A DNA stretch of 64,000 nucleotides from Woronichinia naegeliana WA131 (GTDB lineage Bacteria; Cyanobacteriota; Cyanobacteriia; Cyanobacteriales; Microcystaceae), in assembly GCA_025370055.1 (NCBI GenBank), contig CP073041.1, positions 7,348,272-7,412,271 of the forward strand. Reading direction: 5' to 3'. Shown piece after piece: positions 1 through 9,394 of the stretch (its first letter is position 1; each line of letters begins with the position of its first letter). The translations under genes were made by a program, and so were the position numbers. The notes under the pieces are model-generated. The model saw nothing but the letters and a program-made list of their open reading frames with translations, was not told the DNA's origin and searched no databases.

Positions 1-22
1 AATGGAATTTGGTACAAACTAG

Positions 23-790
23 ATGAAAGCAGTGATTTTGGCAGGTGGTCTAGGAACTAGACTCAGTGAAGAAACTTATCTTAAGCCGAAACCGATGGTG
101 GAAATTGGTGGGAAGCCAATTTTATGGCACATTATGAAGACTTATTCTACCTATGGAATTTATGATTTCATTATTTGCTGTGGCTATAAGGGATATGTAA
201 TCAAAGAATATTTTGCTAATTATTTTTTGCATATGTCTGATGTGACTTTTGATATGCAATCTAATCAGATGGAAGTGCATCAAAAAAAAGCAGAACCTTG
301 GCGAGTAACACTAGTTGATACAGGTGAGGAAACACTTACAGGCGGGAGGCTTCAACGAGTAAAAAGTTATGTGGGGAATGAGACATTTTGTTTTACATAT
401 GGTGATGGTGTTAGTAATGTCGATATTCAAGATCTAATTGCTTTTCATCAACAGCAAAAGCGTTTTGCTACGGTCACAGCAGTACAACCACCAGGAAGAT
501 ATGGAAATATAAATATTGATGATGGTTTAGTGTTAAATTTTCAAGAAAAGCCTCAAGGAGATGGGGGCTGGATTAATGGAGGTTACTTTGTTTTAGAGCC
601 AGCAGTATTTGATTTTTTAGCAGGCGATCAAACTAGTTGGGAAGCCCACACTTTGCCAGTTATTGCTAATAAGCAAGAATTATCCGCCTTTAATCATTAT
701 GGTTTCTGGCAAGCTATGGATACTCTAAGAGATAAGAATTATTTAGACAGCTTGTGGGAATCAGGAAATGCTCCGTGGAGGGTATGGTGA
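23..790 (+). CDS. rfbF: Glucose-1-phosphate cytidylyltransferase
   Basis: Makes CDP-glucose from CTP and glucose-1-phosphate, the first step toward CDP-linked 6-deoxyhexoses. The 255-aa product begins with the nucleotidyltransferase signature GGLGTRL and then KPKPM, and is full length for RfbF. A stop (TAG, 20-22) lies directly before the ATG, so an upstream gene may end there. The last bases overlap the start of the CDP-glucose dehydratase gene, which indicates translational coupling. The neighbours (dehydratase, C-methyltransferase, epimerase) support a CDP-sugar role over a generic nucleotidyltransferase. Confidence 0.93.
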   Translation: MKAVILAGGLGTRLSEETYLKPKPMVEIGGKPILWHIMKTYSTYGIYDFIICCGYKGYVIKEYFANYFLHMSDVTFDMQSNQMEVHQKKAEPWRVTLVDTGEETLTGGRLQRVKSYVGNETFCFTYGDGVSNVDIQDLIAFHQQQKRFATVTAVQPPGRYGNINIDDGLVLNFQEKPQGDGGWINGGYFVLEPAVFDFLAGDQTSWEAHTLPVIANKQELSAFNHYGFWQAMDTLRDKNYLDSLWESGNAPWRVW

Positions 791-1914
791 TGATGACAGG
801 GTTTTGGCAGGGTAAAAAAGTTTTTTTGACTGGTCATACTGGTTTTAAAGGATCGTGGCTTTCTCTATGGCTTACAAGCTTAGGAGCAGAAGTAACGGGT
901 TTAAGTCTCTCGCCGAATACTCAACCATCTTTATTTGAGCAGTTAGGATTAGTTAATCATCTAAATCATCATTTGGGAGATATTCGAGACGCTGATTTAG
1001 TTGCTAAACTTATACATCAAGCTAGACCCGATATTGTTTTTCATCTAGCGGCCCAACCACTTGTCAGGAGTTCGTATGTAGAACCAGTTGAAACTTGGAA
1101 TATAAATGTAATAGGAACGATTCATGTTTTAGAAGGGTTAAAGAAACTTGATTATCCCTGTGCAGCCGTTTTTATTACAACAGATAAATGTTATGAGAAT
1201 AAAGAATGGGTTTATGGTTATCGAGAAAATGATCCATTGGGAGGACATGATCCCTACAGTTCTAGTAAAGCTGGAGCAGAACTAGCGATCACGTCTTGGA
1301 GAAAATCTTTTTTTAGCAAGGCTGATTGCTCCGTCGGTATTGCTAGTGCAAGGGCAGGCAATGTGATTGGCGGGGGTGATTGGTCAAAGGATAGAATTGT
1401 TCCTGATGCCATGCGATCGCTGATTAGGGATGAACCAATTCCTGTTCGTAATCCTCAAGCAACTCGTCCTTGGCAACACGTTTTGGAGCCACTAGCCGGT
1501 TATTTACAAGTAGCGGAAAGCATTTATCAATGTTTATCTTCGGCCGATCAACTTAATCAAAAAGACAAATTTTGCAGTGCCTTTAACTTCGGCCCAGATT
1601 TAACTTCTAATCGTTCTGTTAAGGAGTTAGTCTCCGAGATTCTTAATTATTGGTCAGGTACTTGGTTAGATAAATCTGATCCTTGTGCCTTTCATGAAGC
1701 CAGCTTGCTTAATTTAGTGACAGATAAAGCCTATCACTTGTTGAATTGGAAGCCACTTTGGGATTTTGAAAAAACAATTCGAGAGACGGTCGTTTGGTAC
1801 AGGGAATCTTGTGAATTTTCATCTTCGGATTATCAACGTTTTCAGGAATTGTCATTACTCCAAATCAAGAATTACGAAAGTATTTTATCAACTAACAACA
1901 TTAATCAGATATAG
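790..1914 (+). CDS. rfbG: CDP-glucose 4,6-dehydratase
   Basis: Converts CDP-glucose to CDP-4-keto-6-deoxyglucose. The protein is an extended short-chain dehydrogenase with the NAD-binding motif TGHTGFKG at the N-terminus and the catalytic Tyr-Lys pair in PYSSSKAG. I place the start at ATG 790 (about 374 aa), because a strong GGAGGG ribosome site (777-782) lies 7 nt upstream and the ATG overlaps the rfbF stop. ATG 793 is almost as good, and a longer frame from 754 is unlikely. It acts directly after RfbF. Confidence 0.92.
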   Translation: MMTGFWQGKKVFLTGHTGFKGSWLSLWLTSLGAEVTGLSLSPNTQPSLFEQLGLVNHLNHHLGDIRDADLVAKLIHQARPDIVFHLAAQPLVRSSYVEPVETWNINVIGTIHVLEGLKKLDYPCAAVFITTDKCYENKEWVYGYRENDPLGGHDPYSSSKAGAELAITSWRKSFFSKADCSVGIASARAGNVIGGGDWSKDRIVPDAMRSLIRDEPIPVRNPQATRPWQHVLEPLAGYLQVAESIYQCLSSADQLNQKDKFCSAFNFGPDLTSNRSVKELVSEILNYWSGTWLDKSDPCAFHEASLLNLVTDKAYHLLNWKPLWDFEKTIRETVVWYRESCEFSSSDYQRFQELSLLQIKNYESILSTNNINQI

Positions 1915-1925
1915 AATTAGTCTCA

Positions 1926-3161
1926 ATGAACGATAAACACTGTCGATTTTGTCAAAGTTGCTTGAACCATACCTTTGTTGATTTGGGTATGTCTCCATTG
2001 TCTAATGGTTTTTTAAAATCAGAGCAATTAAATAAGGCAGAGAAATTCTATCCTTTACACGCTTATGTTTGTGAGAAATGTCTTTTGGTTCAATTAGAAG
2101 AATTTGAATCTCCAGATCATATTTTTGCAAATGATTATGCTTATTTCTCTTCCTACTCTGAGAGTTGGCTAAACCATGCTAAACAATACACTGACTTGAT
2201 GATCAACAGGTTTCAATTCAATCAATCTAGTCGGGTGATAGAAATTGCTAGTAATGACGGTTACCTCTTGCAATTTTTTCAAGCCCAAAGTATCCCTGTT
2301 TTAGGTATTGAACCTGCGGCAAATGTGGCTCAAGTAGCTATCGAAAAAGGCATTGAAACTTTAGTTAATTTTTTTGAAGTTGAAACGGCTAAAGAATTAG
2401 CTAGGCAAGGTAAAAAAGCAGATTTATTATTGGGGAATAACGTTTTAGCTCATGTACCTAATATCAATGATTTTGTAGCGGGCATGAAAATTGTTCTTAA
2501 GCCTGAAGGTGTTATAACAATGGAGTTTCCTCATCTTCTACGGCTGATAGAGCAGAATCAGTTTGATACCATTTACCACGAGCATTTTTCCTATTTATCG
2601 TTTGTTACGGTAGCAAAGATATTTGCTCATCATGGTTTGACGTTATTTGATGTAGAAGAACTTCCTACGCATGGGGGGTCTTTACGGATTTATGCGAAAC
2701 ATTCAGAGAACGATGAAATAAAAATTAACCAAAGAGTATGGACATTAAAAGAAGTCGAAAAACAAAAAGGATTAGGTAATTTAGAGACCTATCTGAGCTT
2801 CAGTCGCAAAGTCCAAGAGACTAAACGTAAGCTATTGAGTTTTTTGATTCAGGTTAAGATGGATGGAAAAACGATTGTTGGTTATGGTGCGGCCGCCAAG
2901 GGAAACACCCTTTTAAATTATTGCGGAATTCGTACAGACTTCATTGACTACACTTGCGATCGCAGTCCCCATAAACAAGGCAAGTTTTTACCTGGCACTC
3001 ATATTCCTATCTATAGTCCTGATAAGATTGCCGAGACTAAACCCGATTACGTTTTAATTCTTCCTTGGAATTTGAAAGAAGAAGTCACCCAACAACTCAG
3101 CTATATTCGTGAGTGGGGAGGCAAGTTTGTTGTGCCGATTCCTGAAGTGGAAATACTATGA
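1926..3161 (+). CDS. NDP-hexose C-methyltransferase with N-terminal zinc site
   Basis: A 411-aa class I SAM methyltransferase of the sugar C-methyltransferase type (N-terminal zinc-binding, central Rossmann, C-terminal domain). Zinc ligands are visible as CRFC at residues 6-9 and CEKC near residue 50. The SAM site is near IEIASNDGYLL, and the C-terminal GYGAAAKGNTLLN motif is characteristic of this family. The substrate is probably the CDP-4-keto-6-deoxy sugar made by RfbFG, giving a branched-chain sugar. It overlaps the epimerase gene by 4 nt. The methylated carbon (C3 is usual in the family) is inferred. Confidence 0.85.
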   Translation: MNDKHCRFCQSCLNHTFVDLGMSPLSNGFLKSEQLNKAEKFYPLHAYVCEKCLLVQLEEFESPDHIFANDYAYFSSYSESWLNHAKQYTDLMINRFQFNQSSRVIEIASNDGYLLQFFQAQSIPVLGIEPAANVAQVAIEKGIETLVNFFEVETAKELARQGKKADLLLGNNVLAHVPNINDFVAGMKIVLKPEGVITMEFPHLLRLIEQNQFDTIYHEHFSYLSFVTVAKIFAHHGLTLFDVEELPTHGGSLRIYAKHSENDEIKINQRVWTLKEVEKQKGLGNLETYLSFSRKVQETKRKLLSFLIQVKMDGKTIVGYGAAAKGNTLLNYCGIRTDFIDYTCDRSPHKQGKFLPGTHIPIYSPDKIAETKPDYVLILPWNLKEEVTQQLSYIREWGGKFVVPIPEVEIL

Positions 3162-3700
3162 AGTTTATCGAAACGCCCCTAAAAGGAGCCTATCTGATTG
3201 AAATAGAACCCGTGTCCGATCACAGAGGTTTTTTTGCAAGATCATGGTGCGAACATGAATTTGGTGAGCATGGATTAAAGTCAAATTTAGTCCAGTGTAA
3301 TATTTCTTTTAATACGAAAAAAGGTACGCTTAGGGGGATGCACTATCAGATTAAACCCCATGAAGAAGCAAAATTGGTTAGATGTACACAAGGTTCGATT
3401 TATGATGTAATTATCGATATTCGTCCTAATTCACTTACTTTTAAATCATGGTTTTCCATTGAATTAAGTGCAACAAATCGCCAAATGCTATACATTCCTG
3501 AAGGGTTTGCTCACGGATTTCAAACGTTAGAGGATAACACTGAAGTTTTCTATCAAATGTCTAATTTTTATCATGGTGAGTCTGCTAGGGGATTAAAATG
3601 GAATGACCCTAGCTTTAAAATTAATTGGTTGTTAACAGAGAATATAATTATCTCGAAAAAAGACCAGAATTATCCTAATTTCTCATTTTATGAATTATGA
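3158..3700 (+). CDS. rfbC: dTDP-4-dehydrorhamnose 3,5-epimerase family protein
   Basis: A 180-aa cupin epimerase of the RmlC/RfbC family. Family motifs visible are FFARSW, the active-site GTLRGMHYQ segment and IPEGFAHGFQTLEDN. The start overlaps the C-methyltransferase stop by 4 nt. No rmlA, rmlB or rmlD is nearby, and the preceding genes make a CDP sugar. It therefore more likely epimerises the CDP-linked (perhaps C-methylated) ketosugar than dTDP-ketorhamnose. The symbol denotes the family, not proven substrate identity. Confidence 0.88.
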   Translation: MKFIETPLKGAYLIEIEPVSDHRGFFARSWCEHEFGEHGLKSNLVQCNISFNTKKGTLRGMHYQIKPHEEAKLVRCTQGSIYDVIIDIRPNSLTFKSWFSIELSATNRQMLYIPEGFAHGFQTLEDNTEVFYQMSNFYHGESARGLKWNDPSFKINWLLTENIIISKKDQNYPNFSFYEL

Positions 3701-3770
3701 CATTTTCCTTAAAATGTATCATAAATAATCGCCCTCATCTAAAAACTGTAAATTTACTAGGAGTTATTTT

Positions 3771-4310
3771 ATGGTGGTTGCTCTTTTCCGAATGACGATG
3801 GCGGAGTTTTTAAATCTACCTGACATTGAAGCTTCTCCAGCTTGGGAATTTGTTAATCAAGTGGCGGGACAAAAAACAATGCCAACTTTATTTCATAGCC
3901 GATTGCAAAAGCATTTACTTACGATAATCGATCAATCCACCCAAGCTTATGAAGCATTGCCAGAATTGCGTTGTATTTTGTCAGAAAGCTCTGTTGTCCC
4001 TGATGTGGCAGTTATGCGCCTAGACCGTTTACCGCAATTTAATAAACCTATTGAGGGTGCACCAGACTGGGTGATTGAGATTTTGTCGCCAGATCAGCGT
4101 GTGACTCGAGTAATCACGAAAATTCAAGCTTGTCTTGAAGCTGAGACAAGGTTAGCGTGGTTAATAGACCCATTGGAGGAAGTAGTAATGGTATTTTGGA
4201 GAGATCGTCCTTTAGTGATCTTAAGGGGCAATGATTTATTACCAGTTTTACCTGATGTGCAACTAGAGTTAACTCCGATTGAAATTTTTGCTTGGATGAA
4301 AGGACAATGA
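3771..4310 (+). CDS. Uma2 family putative endonuclease (DUF820)
   Basis: A 179-aa Uma2/DUF820 protein, a PD-(D/E)XK nuclease-like fold that is very numerous in cyanobacteria and of unclear role. Visible core elements are VVPDVAV, then DWVIEILSPDQ, then a helix and LAWLIDP, which form the expected acidic active-site pattern. A good AGGAG ribosome site precedes the ATG. It sits inside the sugar operon but is probably unrelated to glycan synthesis. Its stop overlaps the start of a truncated aminotransferase reading frame. Confidence 0.82.
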   Translation: MVVALFRMTMAEFLNLPDIEASPAWEFVNQVAGQKTMPTLFHSRLQKHLLTIIDQSTQAYEALPELRCILSESSVVPDVAVMRLDRLPQFNKPIEGAPDWVIEILSPDQRVTRVITKIQACLEAETRLAWLIDPLEEVVMVFWRDRPLVILRGNDLLPVLPDVQLELTPIEIFAWMKGQ

Positions 4311-4438
4311 CTAAAGCACGCATTTACTACACTAAACCATCAATTACTGAGCTAGAGATTAAGTATGCTACCGATGCAGCTATAAATAATTTACCGAATT
4401 ACTTAGATGATGCTTGGAAAGTCCCTCCCGATGCCTGA
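4307..4438 (+). pseudogene. Truncated DegT/DnrJ/EryC1/StrS aminotransferase remnant
   Basis: The 43-codon reading frame begins MTKARIYYTKPSITELEIKY, which looks like the conserved N-terminus of cyanobacterial DegT-family sugar aminotransferases. It then loses similarity (NNLPNYLDD...) and stops. No later PLP-binding part follows, so this is a 5' remnant. A CDP-sugar aminotransferase or RfbH-like dehydratase would fit after RfbF/RfbG, so this may be the broken next step of the pathway. Family assignment rests on recall of the N-terminal motif only. Confidence 0.5.
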
Positions 4439-4546
4439 AAGTCGCATTCTCTCGTTCCACCTGACCCTTTTCAAGCATCCTCTTAGTATGGGCATTATTT
4501 ATCTCTCATCCAATCAACTAAAACCTTTTTGTTACTCGATTTATAT

Positions 4547-5038
4547 ATGGTGATTGAAATTCATCCAAGTGCCAAGATATCAAAATTAGCCGATATTGAA
4601 GACTCTATTCGCGGCTCAAAAATAATAATATCAAGCAATGTAGTTATTGATTCTTTTGTGAAGATAAAACCTGCTGGTGGAATAGGTGATATCCTAATTG
4701 GTTCCAATTCTATAATAAATTCTGGCTGTGTTTTATATTCTGGAAATGGTATTACAATTGGAAAGTATGTTGCAATTGCTGCCAACTGTACGCTAGCACC
4801 TGTCAGTCACGAGTATGCTAGGAGAGAGTTGCTGATTATGTCTCAGGGATTTCGTCCATCTAAGGGAGGGATATTAATTAATGATGATGTGTGGATTGGT
4901 GCCAACTGTGTAATTTTAGACGGTGTTCAAATAGGATTTGGTTGTGTTATTGGAGCCAGCTCTCTTGTAAGAGAAAATCTCGATAACTACGGCATATATG
5001 TGGGAAACCCATTGAAGAGGATAGGTGTCCGCCAATGA
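4547..5038 (+). CDS. Left-handed beta-helix (hexapeptide) acyltransferase
   Basis: A roughly 163-aa O- or N-acyltransferase with repeated hexapeptides ([LIV]-G-x4), for example IGDILIGSNS, ITIGKYVAI and VWIGANCVI. It ends with the typical IYVGNPLKRIG. I chose ATG 4547; a longer frame from TTG 4529 has no better ribosome site. It overlaps the next epimerase gene by 4 nt, so the two are coupled. It probably acetylates a sugar of this glycan; acceptor and position are unknown. Confidence 0.82.
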   Translation: MVIEIHPSAKISKLADIEDSIRGSKIIISSNVVIDSFVKIKPAGGIGDILIGSNSIINSGCVLYSGNGITIGKYVAIAANCTLAPVSHEYARRELLIMSQGFRPSKGGILINDDVWIGANCVILDGVQIGFGCVIGASSLVRENLDNYGIYVGNPLKRIGVRQ

Positions 5039-5877
5039 AGTTTACGGTTATTGGTAGTAATGGTTTTATTGGAAGCGCATTATCTATTAAGATGCGCGCG
5101 GAGGGATACTCAGTTTTTACGCCTAGTCGTGGAGATGATAAAATCTTCTCAATTCCACTTAATCACGTTATTTATGCTGCAGGAGTGACATCGAATTTTC
5201 GTCTAAATCCGTTTAACACATTGCAAGCTAATACGTCTTACCTCGCTGAAATTCTTGAAAAATCATGTTTTGACTCACTTCTTTATTTGTCGTCATCACG
5301 CATTTATCGTCATGCAGAAAGCACACAAGAGGATGCTGCTATTTTTCTAAAATCTTATGATCCAGAAGACTTGTACGATTTAACTAAATTAACAGCTGAG
5401 GCACTATGCTACGCAAGGGAGGACTTAAATCATAAGGTAAAAGTTGTTCGCTTAAGCAATGTAATAGGAACAGATTTTCGTTCTCAAAATTTTTTGTTTG
5501 ATATAATTCGCTCTGCTTGTGACGACGGAGTAATCTATCTAAGGTCTTCACTTGATTCTTGTAAAGACTATGTAATGCTGGAAGATGTAATAGAGTTATT
5601 GCCTAAAATAGCAACTATAGGAAAACATAAATGTTATAATGTTGCCTCTGGCCATAACTTGACACATCAAGACATCGTCAATTCTATAATTAAATGCACA
5701 AAAGCAAGATTAGAAATATCAAATGATACACCCACTGTTAGATTTTCACGACTTGACGTAAGCAAAATCTTAGAAGAATTTACTTACAAACCATCGAATG
5801 TTCTAAATTGTATTCCAAGGCTTGTTCTTGAATACAAAAATTCTAAAACAAAACCAAACATTAATATCAAAGGATAG
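5035..5877 (+). CDS. NAD-dependent epimerase/dehydratase (SDR)
   Basis: A 280-aa extended SDR. The N-terminal GSNGFIG is the dinucleotide-binding glycine motif, the Ser/Tyr/Lys region is SSSRIY...YDLTK, and a C-terminal substrate domain follows. It is shorter and more divergent than GalE or RmlB, so the nucleotide-sugar substrate cannot be named. Coupled to the upstream acyltransferase by an ATGA overlap. Probably a ketoreductase or epimerase acting on a nucleotide sugar. Confidence 0.78.
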   Translation: MKFTVIGSNGFIGSALSIKMRAEGYSVFTPSRGDDKIFSIPLNHVIYAAGVTSNFRLNPFNTLQANTSYLAEILEKSCFDSLLYLSSSRIYRHAESTQEDAAIFLKSYDPEDLYDLTKLTAEALCYAREDLNHKVKVVRLSNVIGTDFRSQNFLFDIIRSACDDGVIYLRSSLDSCKDYVMLEDVIELLPKIATIGKHKCYNVASGHNLTHQDIVNSIIKCTKARLEISNDTPTVRFSRLDVSKILEEFTYKPSNVLNCIPRLVLEYKNSKTKPNINIKG

Positions 5878-5888
5878 AATTTGACAGC

Positions 5889-6653
5889 ATGAGTAAGCCC
5901 AAAAATAATTTTATCAAAGAGTTTCTAACAGAGAAAGAAGCAAGAATTGCTAGCTATGCCAACGATACCGACTGGCACAACTTATCTCTTAAGTGGCTAG
6001 TAAGAGCCTTTGAACAAAAGTATATGTATAACTTTAGCGTGCTTGGAAGACCAGTTATACAAACGCCATTTGAAATGGTTGCAATGCAAGAAATTATCTG
6101 GTCAGTACAGCCAGATCTGATTATCGAAACAGGTATCGCCCACGGCGGATCGTTGGTTTTTTCATCTTCCATGCTTGAACTAAATGCTATCTGTGGTGGC
6201 CCGCAGGAGGCAGAGGTCTTGGGCATTGACATTGATATTCGTAAACATAATCGAGAAGCAATTGAAGCTCATCCAATGTTTAAGCGAATCTCCATGATTC
6301 AAGGCTCTAGCATTGCTCCTGAAATTATTGAACAAGTTACAGCAAAAGCCGAAGGGAAACAAAAGATTTTAGTTTTGTTAGACAGTAATCACACCCATGA
6401 TCATGTCTTAGCAGAATTAGAAGCCTATGCACCTTTAACTTCTATTGGAAGCTACTGCGTTGTATTTGACACTGTAGTGGAAGATCTACCTGATGAGATG
6501 TTTAATGATCGCCCTTGGGGAGTGGGTAACAATCCCAAAACAGCAGTATGGGAATATCTCAAGACTCATCCAGAGTTTGAAATTGACAAAAGCGTTCAAA
6601 ACAAACTGTTAATTACGGTTGCTCCAGATGGCTATTTGAAACGAGTAAAATAA
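5889..6653 (+). CDS. Cephalosporin hydroxylase-family (CmcI-like) methyltransferase
   Basis: A 254-aa CmcI-family protein; despite the family name, members are mostly SAM-dependent O-methyltransferases, including rhamnosyl O-methyltransferases. Visible features are the SAM-binding IIETGIAHGGSLVF, the acidic GIDIDIR strand, and DSNHTHDHV with likely metal or catalytic acidic and His residues. Full length for the family. It starts 11 nt after the SDR gene, so it is in the same operon. It probably O-methylates a glycan sugar. Confidence 0.8.
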   Translation: MSKPKNNFIKEFLTEKEARIASYANDTDWHNLSLKWLVRAFEQKYMYNFSVLGRPVIQTPFEMVAMQEIIWSVQPDLIIETGIAHGGSLVFSSSMLELNAICGGPQEAEVLGIDIDIRKHNREAIEAHPMFKRISMIQGSSIAPEIIEQVTAKAEGKQKILVLLDSNHTHDHVLAELEAYAPLTSIGSYCVVFDTVVEDLPDEMFNDRPWGVGNNPKTAVWEYLKTHPEFEIDKSVQNKLLITVAPDGYLKRVK

Positions 6654-6755
6654 ACACTGAAGTTATTGGCGATCACAGAAAATTATCGGTGTATTTTCTG
6701 CCATGCAACGCCTATTTTCGAGTATATTTAACAATTGAGAGATATAATAAATCCC

Positions 6756-8084
6756 ATGCAAATGATTAATGATTATAATGGTCTTCTTATAATAATCCCC
6801 ACGAGAAATCGTTCGGATTTGGCAATTAATGCGATTTTATCGGTCTTAAATCAGCCTAACTGCGAAGAAGTTAAGGTATTAGTGTCAGATAATTCTACTG
6901 ATACAAAAGATATTGAAATTTTATACAAATTTTGTCAAGAAACTAGAGATGAACGGCTTAGTTATATTAAGCCGCCAGAACCTTTGCAAATGTCTAAGCA
7001 TTGGGATTGGGCAGCAAATCAGGCTTTTAAGAAATATGAAATTAACCACTTGTCATTCCTAACTGATAGAATGATTTTTAAATCTGGTCAGTTAAAAGAA
7101 TTAATTAATATTGTCAAACGTTATCCTGACTATATAGTTAGTTATAACCATGATTTTATTGATGATTATAAAAAGCCAATTAAACTTGTTCAAAGTGAAT
7201 GGAGCGGCAAACTATATCAGGTGAAATCGATCCAATTGTTATTGCTTTCATCTCGAGCCTCCTTCTATGGTCTGCCGAAAATGTTAAATTGTATTACACC
7301 GCGCACTATTTTAAATAAGATTTCTACCAAGTTTGGAAATACATTTGGCTCAATTGCACCAGACTATAATTTTTGCTACAGAAGCCTAGAATTAGTTGAC
7401 TCAATCCTCCATTTCGATAAAGCACCTATTTTACATTACGCTATTTCACAAAGTAATGGAGCAAGTTTCGCTAGGGGAATAGTGTCTAAAGCTAGCAGTG
7501 ATTTTCTTGCAAATTTAGGTCAATCAGATTTCTGCTCAGCTACTCCAATACCAAGTATACATACCGTTGGAAATGCAATATGGCATGAGTATTGTACGGT
7601 TAAGAAAGAAACAAGCAGCACTAAGTTTCCTGATATTGACATGAATTGTTATCTGAACTACCTCGGATCAGAGACGAGCAAAATTATCAATCCTGAATTA
7701 AAAGCAGAAATGCAAGCCACTTTATCAACTTATGGCTGGAAACCCCCTGTAGAAAGTAATGAGCTAAAATCCTTCACTAGGGAAGACCTATTGCTTATGT
7801 GCAAAAAACTCTTGTCTCCTAGTATTGTATGGAATAAAATTATAATGATTCTTATAACGAAGCTATTTATTAAAAGTAAACATGCTCAACCATTAGTACT
7901 GTTCTTGGCAAATAATTTTGGGATTATGCCACCAAGATATATTGATTATTACTTTGATTTTAATACACTTGAGGATGCTTTCAATTATGTGAATAAGTTC
8001 CCGAAACCAAGTTATATCAGTTACGACGGGAAAAGTTTTGCAGTAAAAAGGTTAGGTAATGATTGTTTAGATATTCCTTTATGA
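6756..8084 (+). CDS. GT2-like glycosyltransferase
   Basis: A roughly 442-aa protein with a family-2 GT-A N-terminus: LLIIIPTRNRSDLAINAIL, then VSDNSTDTKDI as the nucleotide-binding acidic region. The C-terminal half is divergent, and no clear DxD can be fixed by eye. I prefer ATG 6756; a TTG at 6735 would add seven residues. It follows the CmcI-like gene after about 100 nt. Presumably adds a sugar to the repeat unit; donor and acceptor are unknown. Confidence 0.72.
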   Translation: MQMINDYNGLLIIIPTRNRSDLAINAILSVLNQPNCEEVKVLVSDNSTDTKDIEILYKFCQETRDERLSYIKPPEPLQMSKHWDWAANQAFKKYEINHLSFLTDRMIFKSGQLKELINIVKRYPDYIVSYNHDFIDDYKKPIKLVQSEWSGKLYQVKSIQLLLLSSRASFYGLPKMLNCITPRTILNKISTKFGNTFGSIAPDYNFCYRSLELVDSILHFDKAPILHYAISQSNGASFARGIVSKASSDFLANLGQSDFCSATPIPSIHTVGNAIWHEYCTVKKETSSTKFPDIDMNCYLNYLGSETSKIINPELKAEMQATLSTYGWKPPVESNELKSFTREDLLLMCKKLLSPSIVWNKIIMILITKLFIKSKHAQPLVLFLANNFGIMPPRYIDYYFDFNTLEDAFNYVNKFPKPSYISYDGKSFAVKRLGNDCLDIPL

Positions 8085-8135
8085 ATAAATTACCTTTCCA
8101 TCTAACTAATCTATCAAAAGTGACAAGTATATTTA

Positions 8136-9329
8136 ATGCCTACAAATTTTATTAGGGGCAAAACTCCACTCATTGTATTAGCAAGCTCATTCGCACCTTG
8201 GCCAAATGCATCAGGCGGGACGCAGCGAATTCATTCGCTTGGGCAGTGGCTAAAAAATTATGCCCGAGTTGTTATGTTACTACCAACATTATCAATATTA
8301 CCATCTGACAGGATACCAGATTACGATCGCATTATTAGCTGCACTCAATCTAATTCACTCTTTAGCCGTATTTTTCGACGGTTATATACCTATTATTTGC
8401 ATTTCTTTGATTTGCCACCAAAATGGGATACTTCCATTAACAAATTTTATAGCCCAATCGAATCTCTACGCTATAAGCGTATATTAAATGAACTAAAGCC
8501 TCGCGCGGTTATTTGTGAGTATCTTTGGCAGGTTCCAAATCTTTACAAAGCTTGCCAATCTCTCAAGATTCCACTTATCATTGATACGATTGACATAATT
8601 TCACGTAGACAACTAAAAGAAGTTGAACTTGGATTAACTGAGAAAGTAAATATTAGTCTTGAAGAAGAAATTGCTATTTGGCAGTTAGCTTCAGTTCTTG
8701 TTGCTATCCAACCCGAAGAAGCATCAGAGATAGCAAAGTTGTCTCCGTCATCCGTAGTTGTGTGCGCTCCTCAAGCATTTACTCCCGTTGAGCCATCGTC
8801 AATTATAAAAAAACGTAAATTTGTGCTAATGGTAGCATCAGGAGCGCGACCTAATGTTCAAGGAACTGAATTGTTTTTACGCAGTCAATGGCATGACATA
8901 GTTGTAGAACATCCCGATGTGGAACTTCATGTATGTGGAAATATTGTAGAATCACTTTCTACTGATATTCTTAATCTGCCCAACACAAATTTTCACGGTT
9001 ACGTTGAAGATGTATCAGTTTTTTATCGTCAGGCAACAGTTGTCTTGAATCCTGTTATTTATGGATCAGGGCTTAAAATTAAAAGTATTGAAGCTTTAAG
9101 ATATGGAAAATGCCTCATCAGCACTCCTGTTGGAGTAGAAGGTATACCTCTTGCTCATGAGTTGCTACCTGTCGCTGAGGCAGATCAGCTTGGTAGTCTA
9201 TTAGTTTCACTTTTGGATAATACAAAAAAGATAGAAGAATACGAACAAAATGCTACTTATATGTTCAACAAAAATTATACACCTGATGCTTGTTACCATG
9301 AACTAATAAATATAATCATGGATTACTAA
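8136..9329 (+). CDS. GT4-like glycosyltransferase
   Basis: A 397-aa GT-B glycosyltransferase. The N-terminal donor-side loop WPNASGGTQRIHSL is typical of retaining GT4 enzymes. The C-terminal nucleotide-sugar site includes NPVIYGSGLKIKSIEALRYGK followed by TPVGVEGI, where the Glu fits the E-x7-E position. No membrane segment is obvious, so it is cytoplasmic or peripheral. Its place in the cluster suggests repeat-unit assembly. Confidence 0.8.
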   Translation: MPTNFIRGKTPLIVLASSFAPWPNASGGTQRIHSLGQWLKNYARVVMLLPTLSILPSDRIPDYDRIISCTQSNSLFSRIFRRLYTYYLHFFDLPPKWDTSINKFYSPIESLRYKRILNELKPRAVICEYLWQVPNLYKACQSLKIPLIIDTIDIISRRQLKEVELGLTEKVNISLEEEIAIWQLASVLVAIQPEEASEIAKLSPSSVVVCAPQAFTPVEPSSIIKKRKFVLMVASGARPNVQGTELFLRSQWHDIVVEHPDVELHVCGNIVESLSTDILNLPNTNFHGYVEDVSVFYRQATVVLNPVIYGSGLKIKSIEALRYGKCLISTPVGVEGIPLAHELLPVAEADQLGSLLVSLLDNTKKIEEYEQNATYMFNKNYTPDACYHELINIIMDY

Positions 9330-9394
9330 AAATACTCATAAGTTTTTCATGGAAGTTATTTTTATTCTAAAATTAACAGAAAATCTCAAATTTT

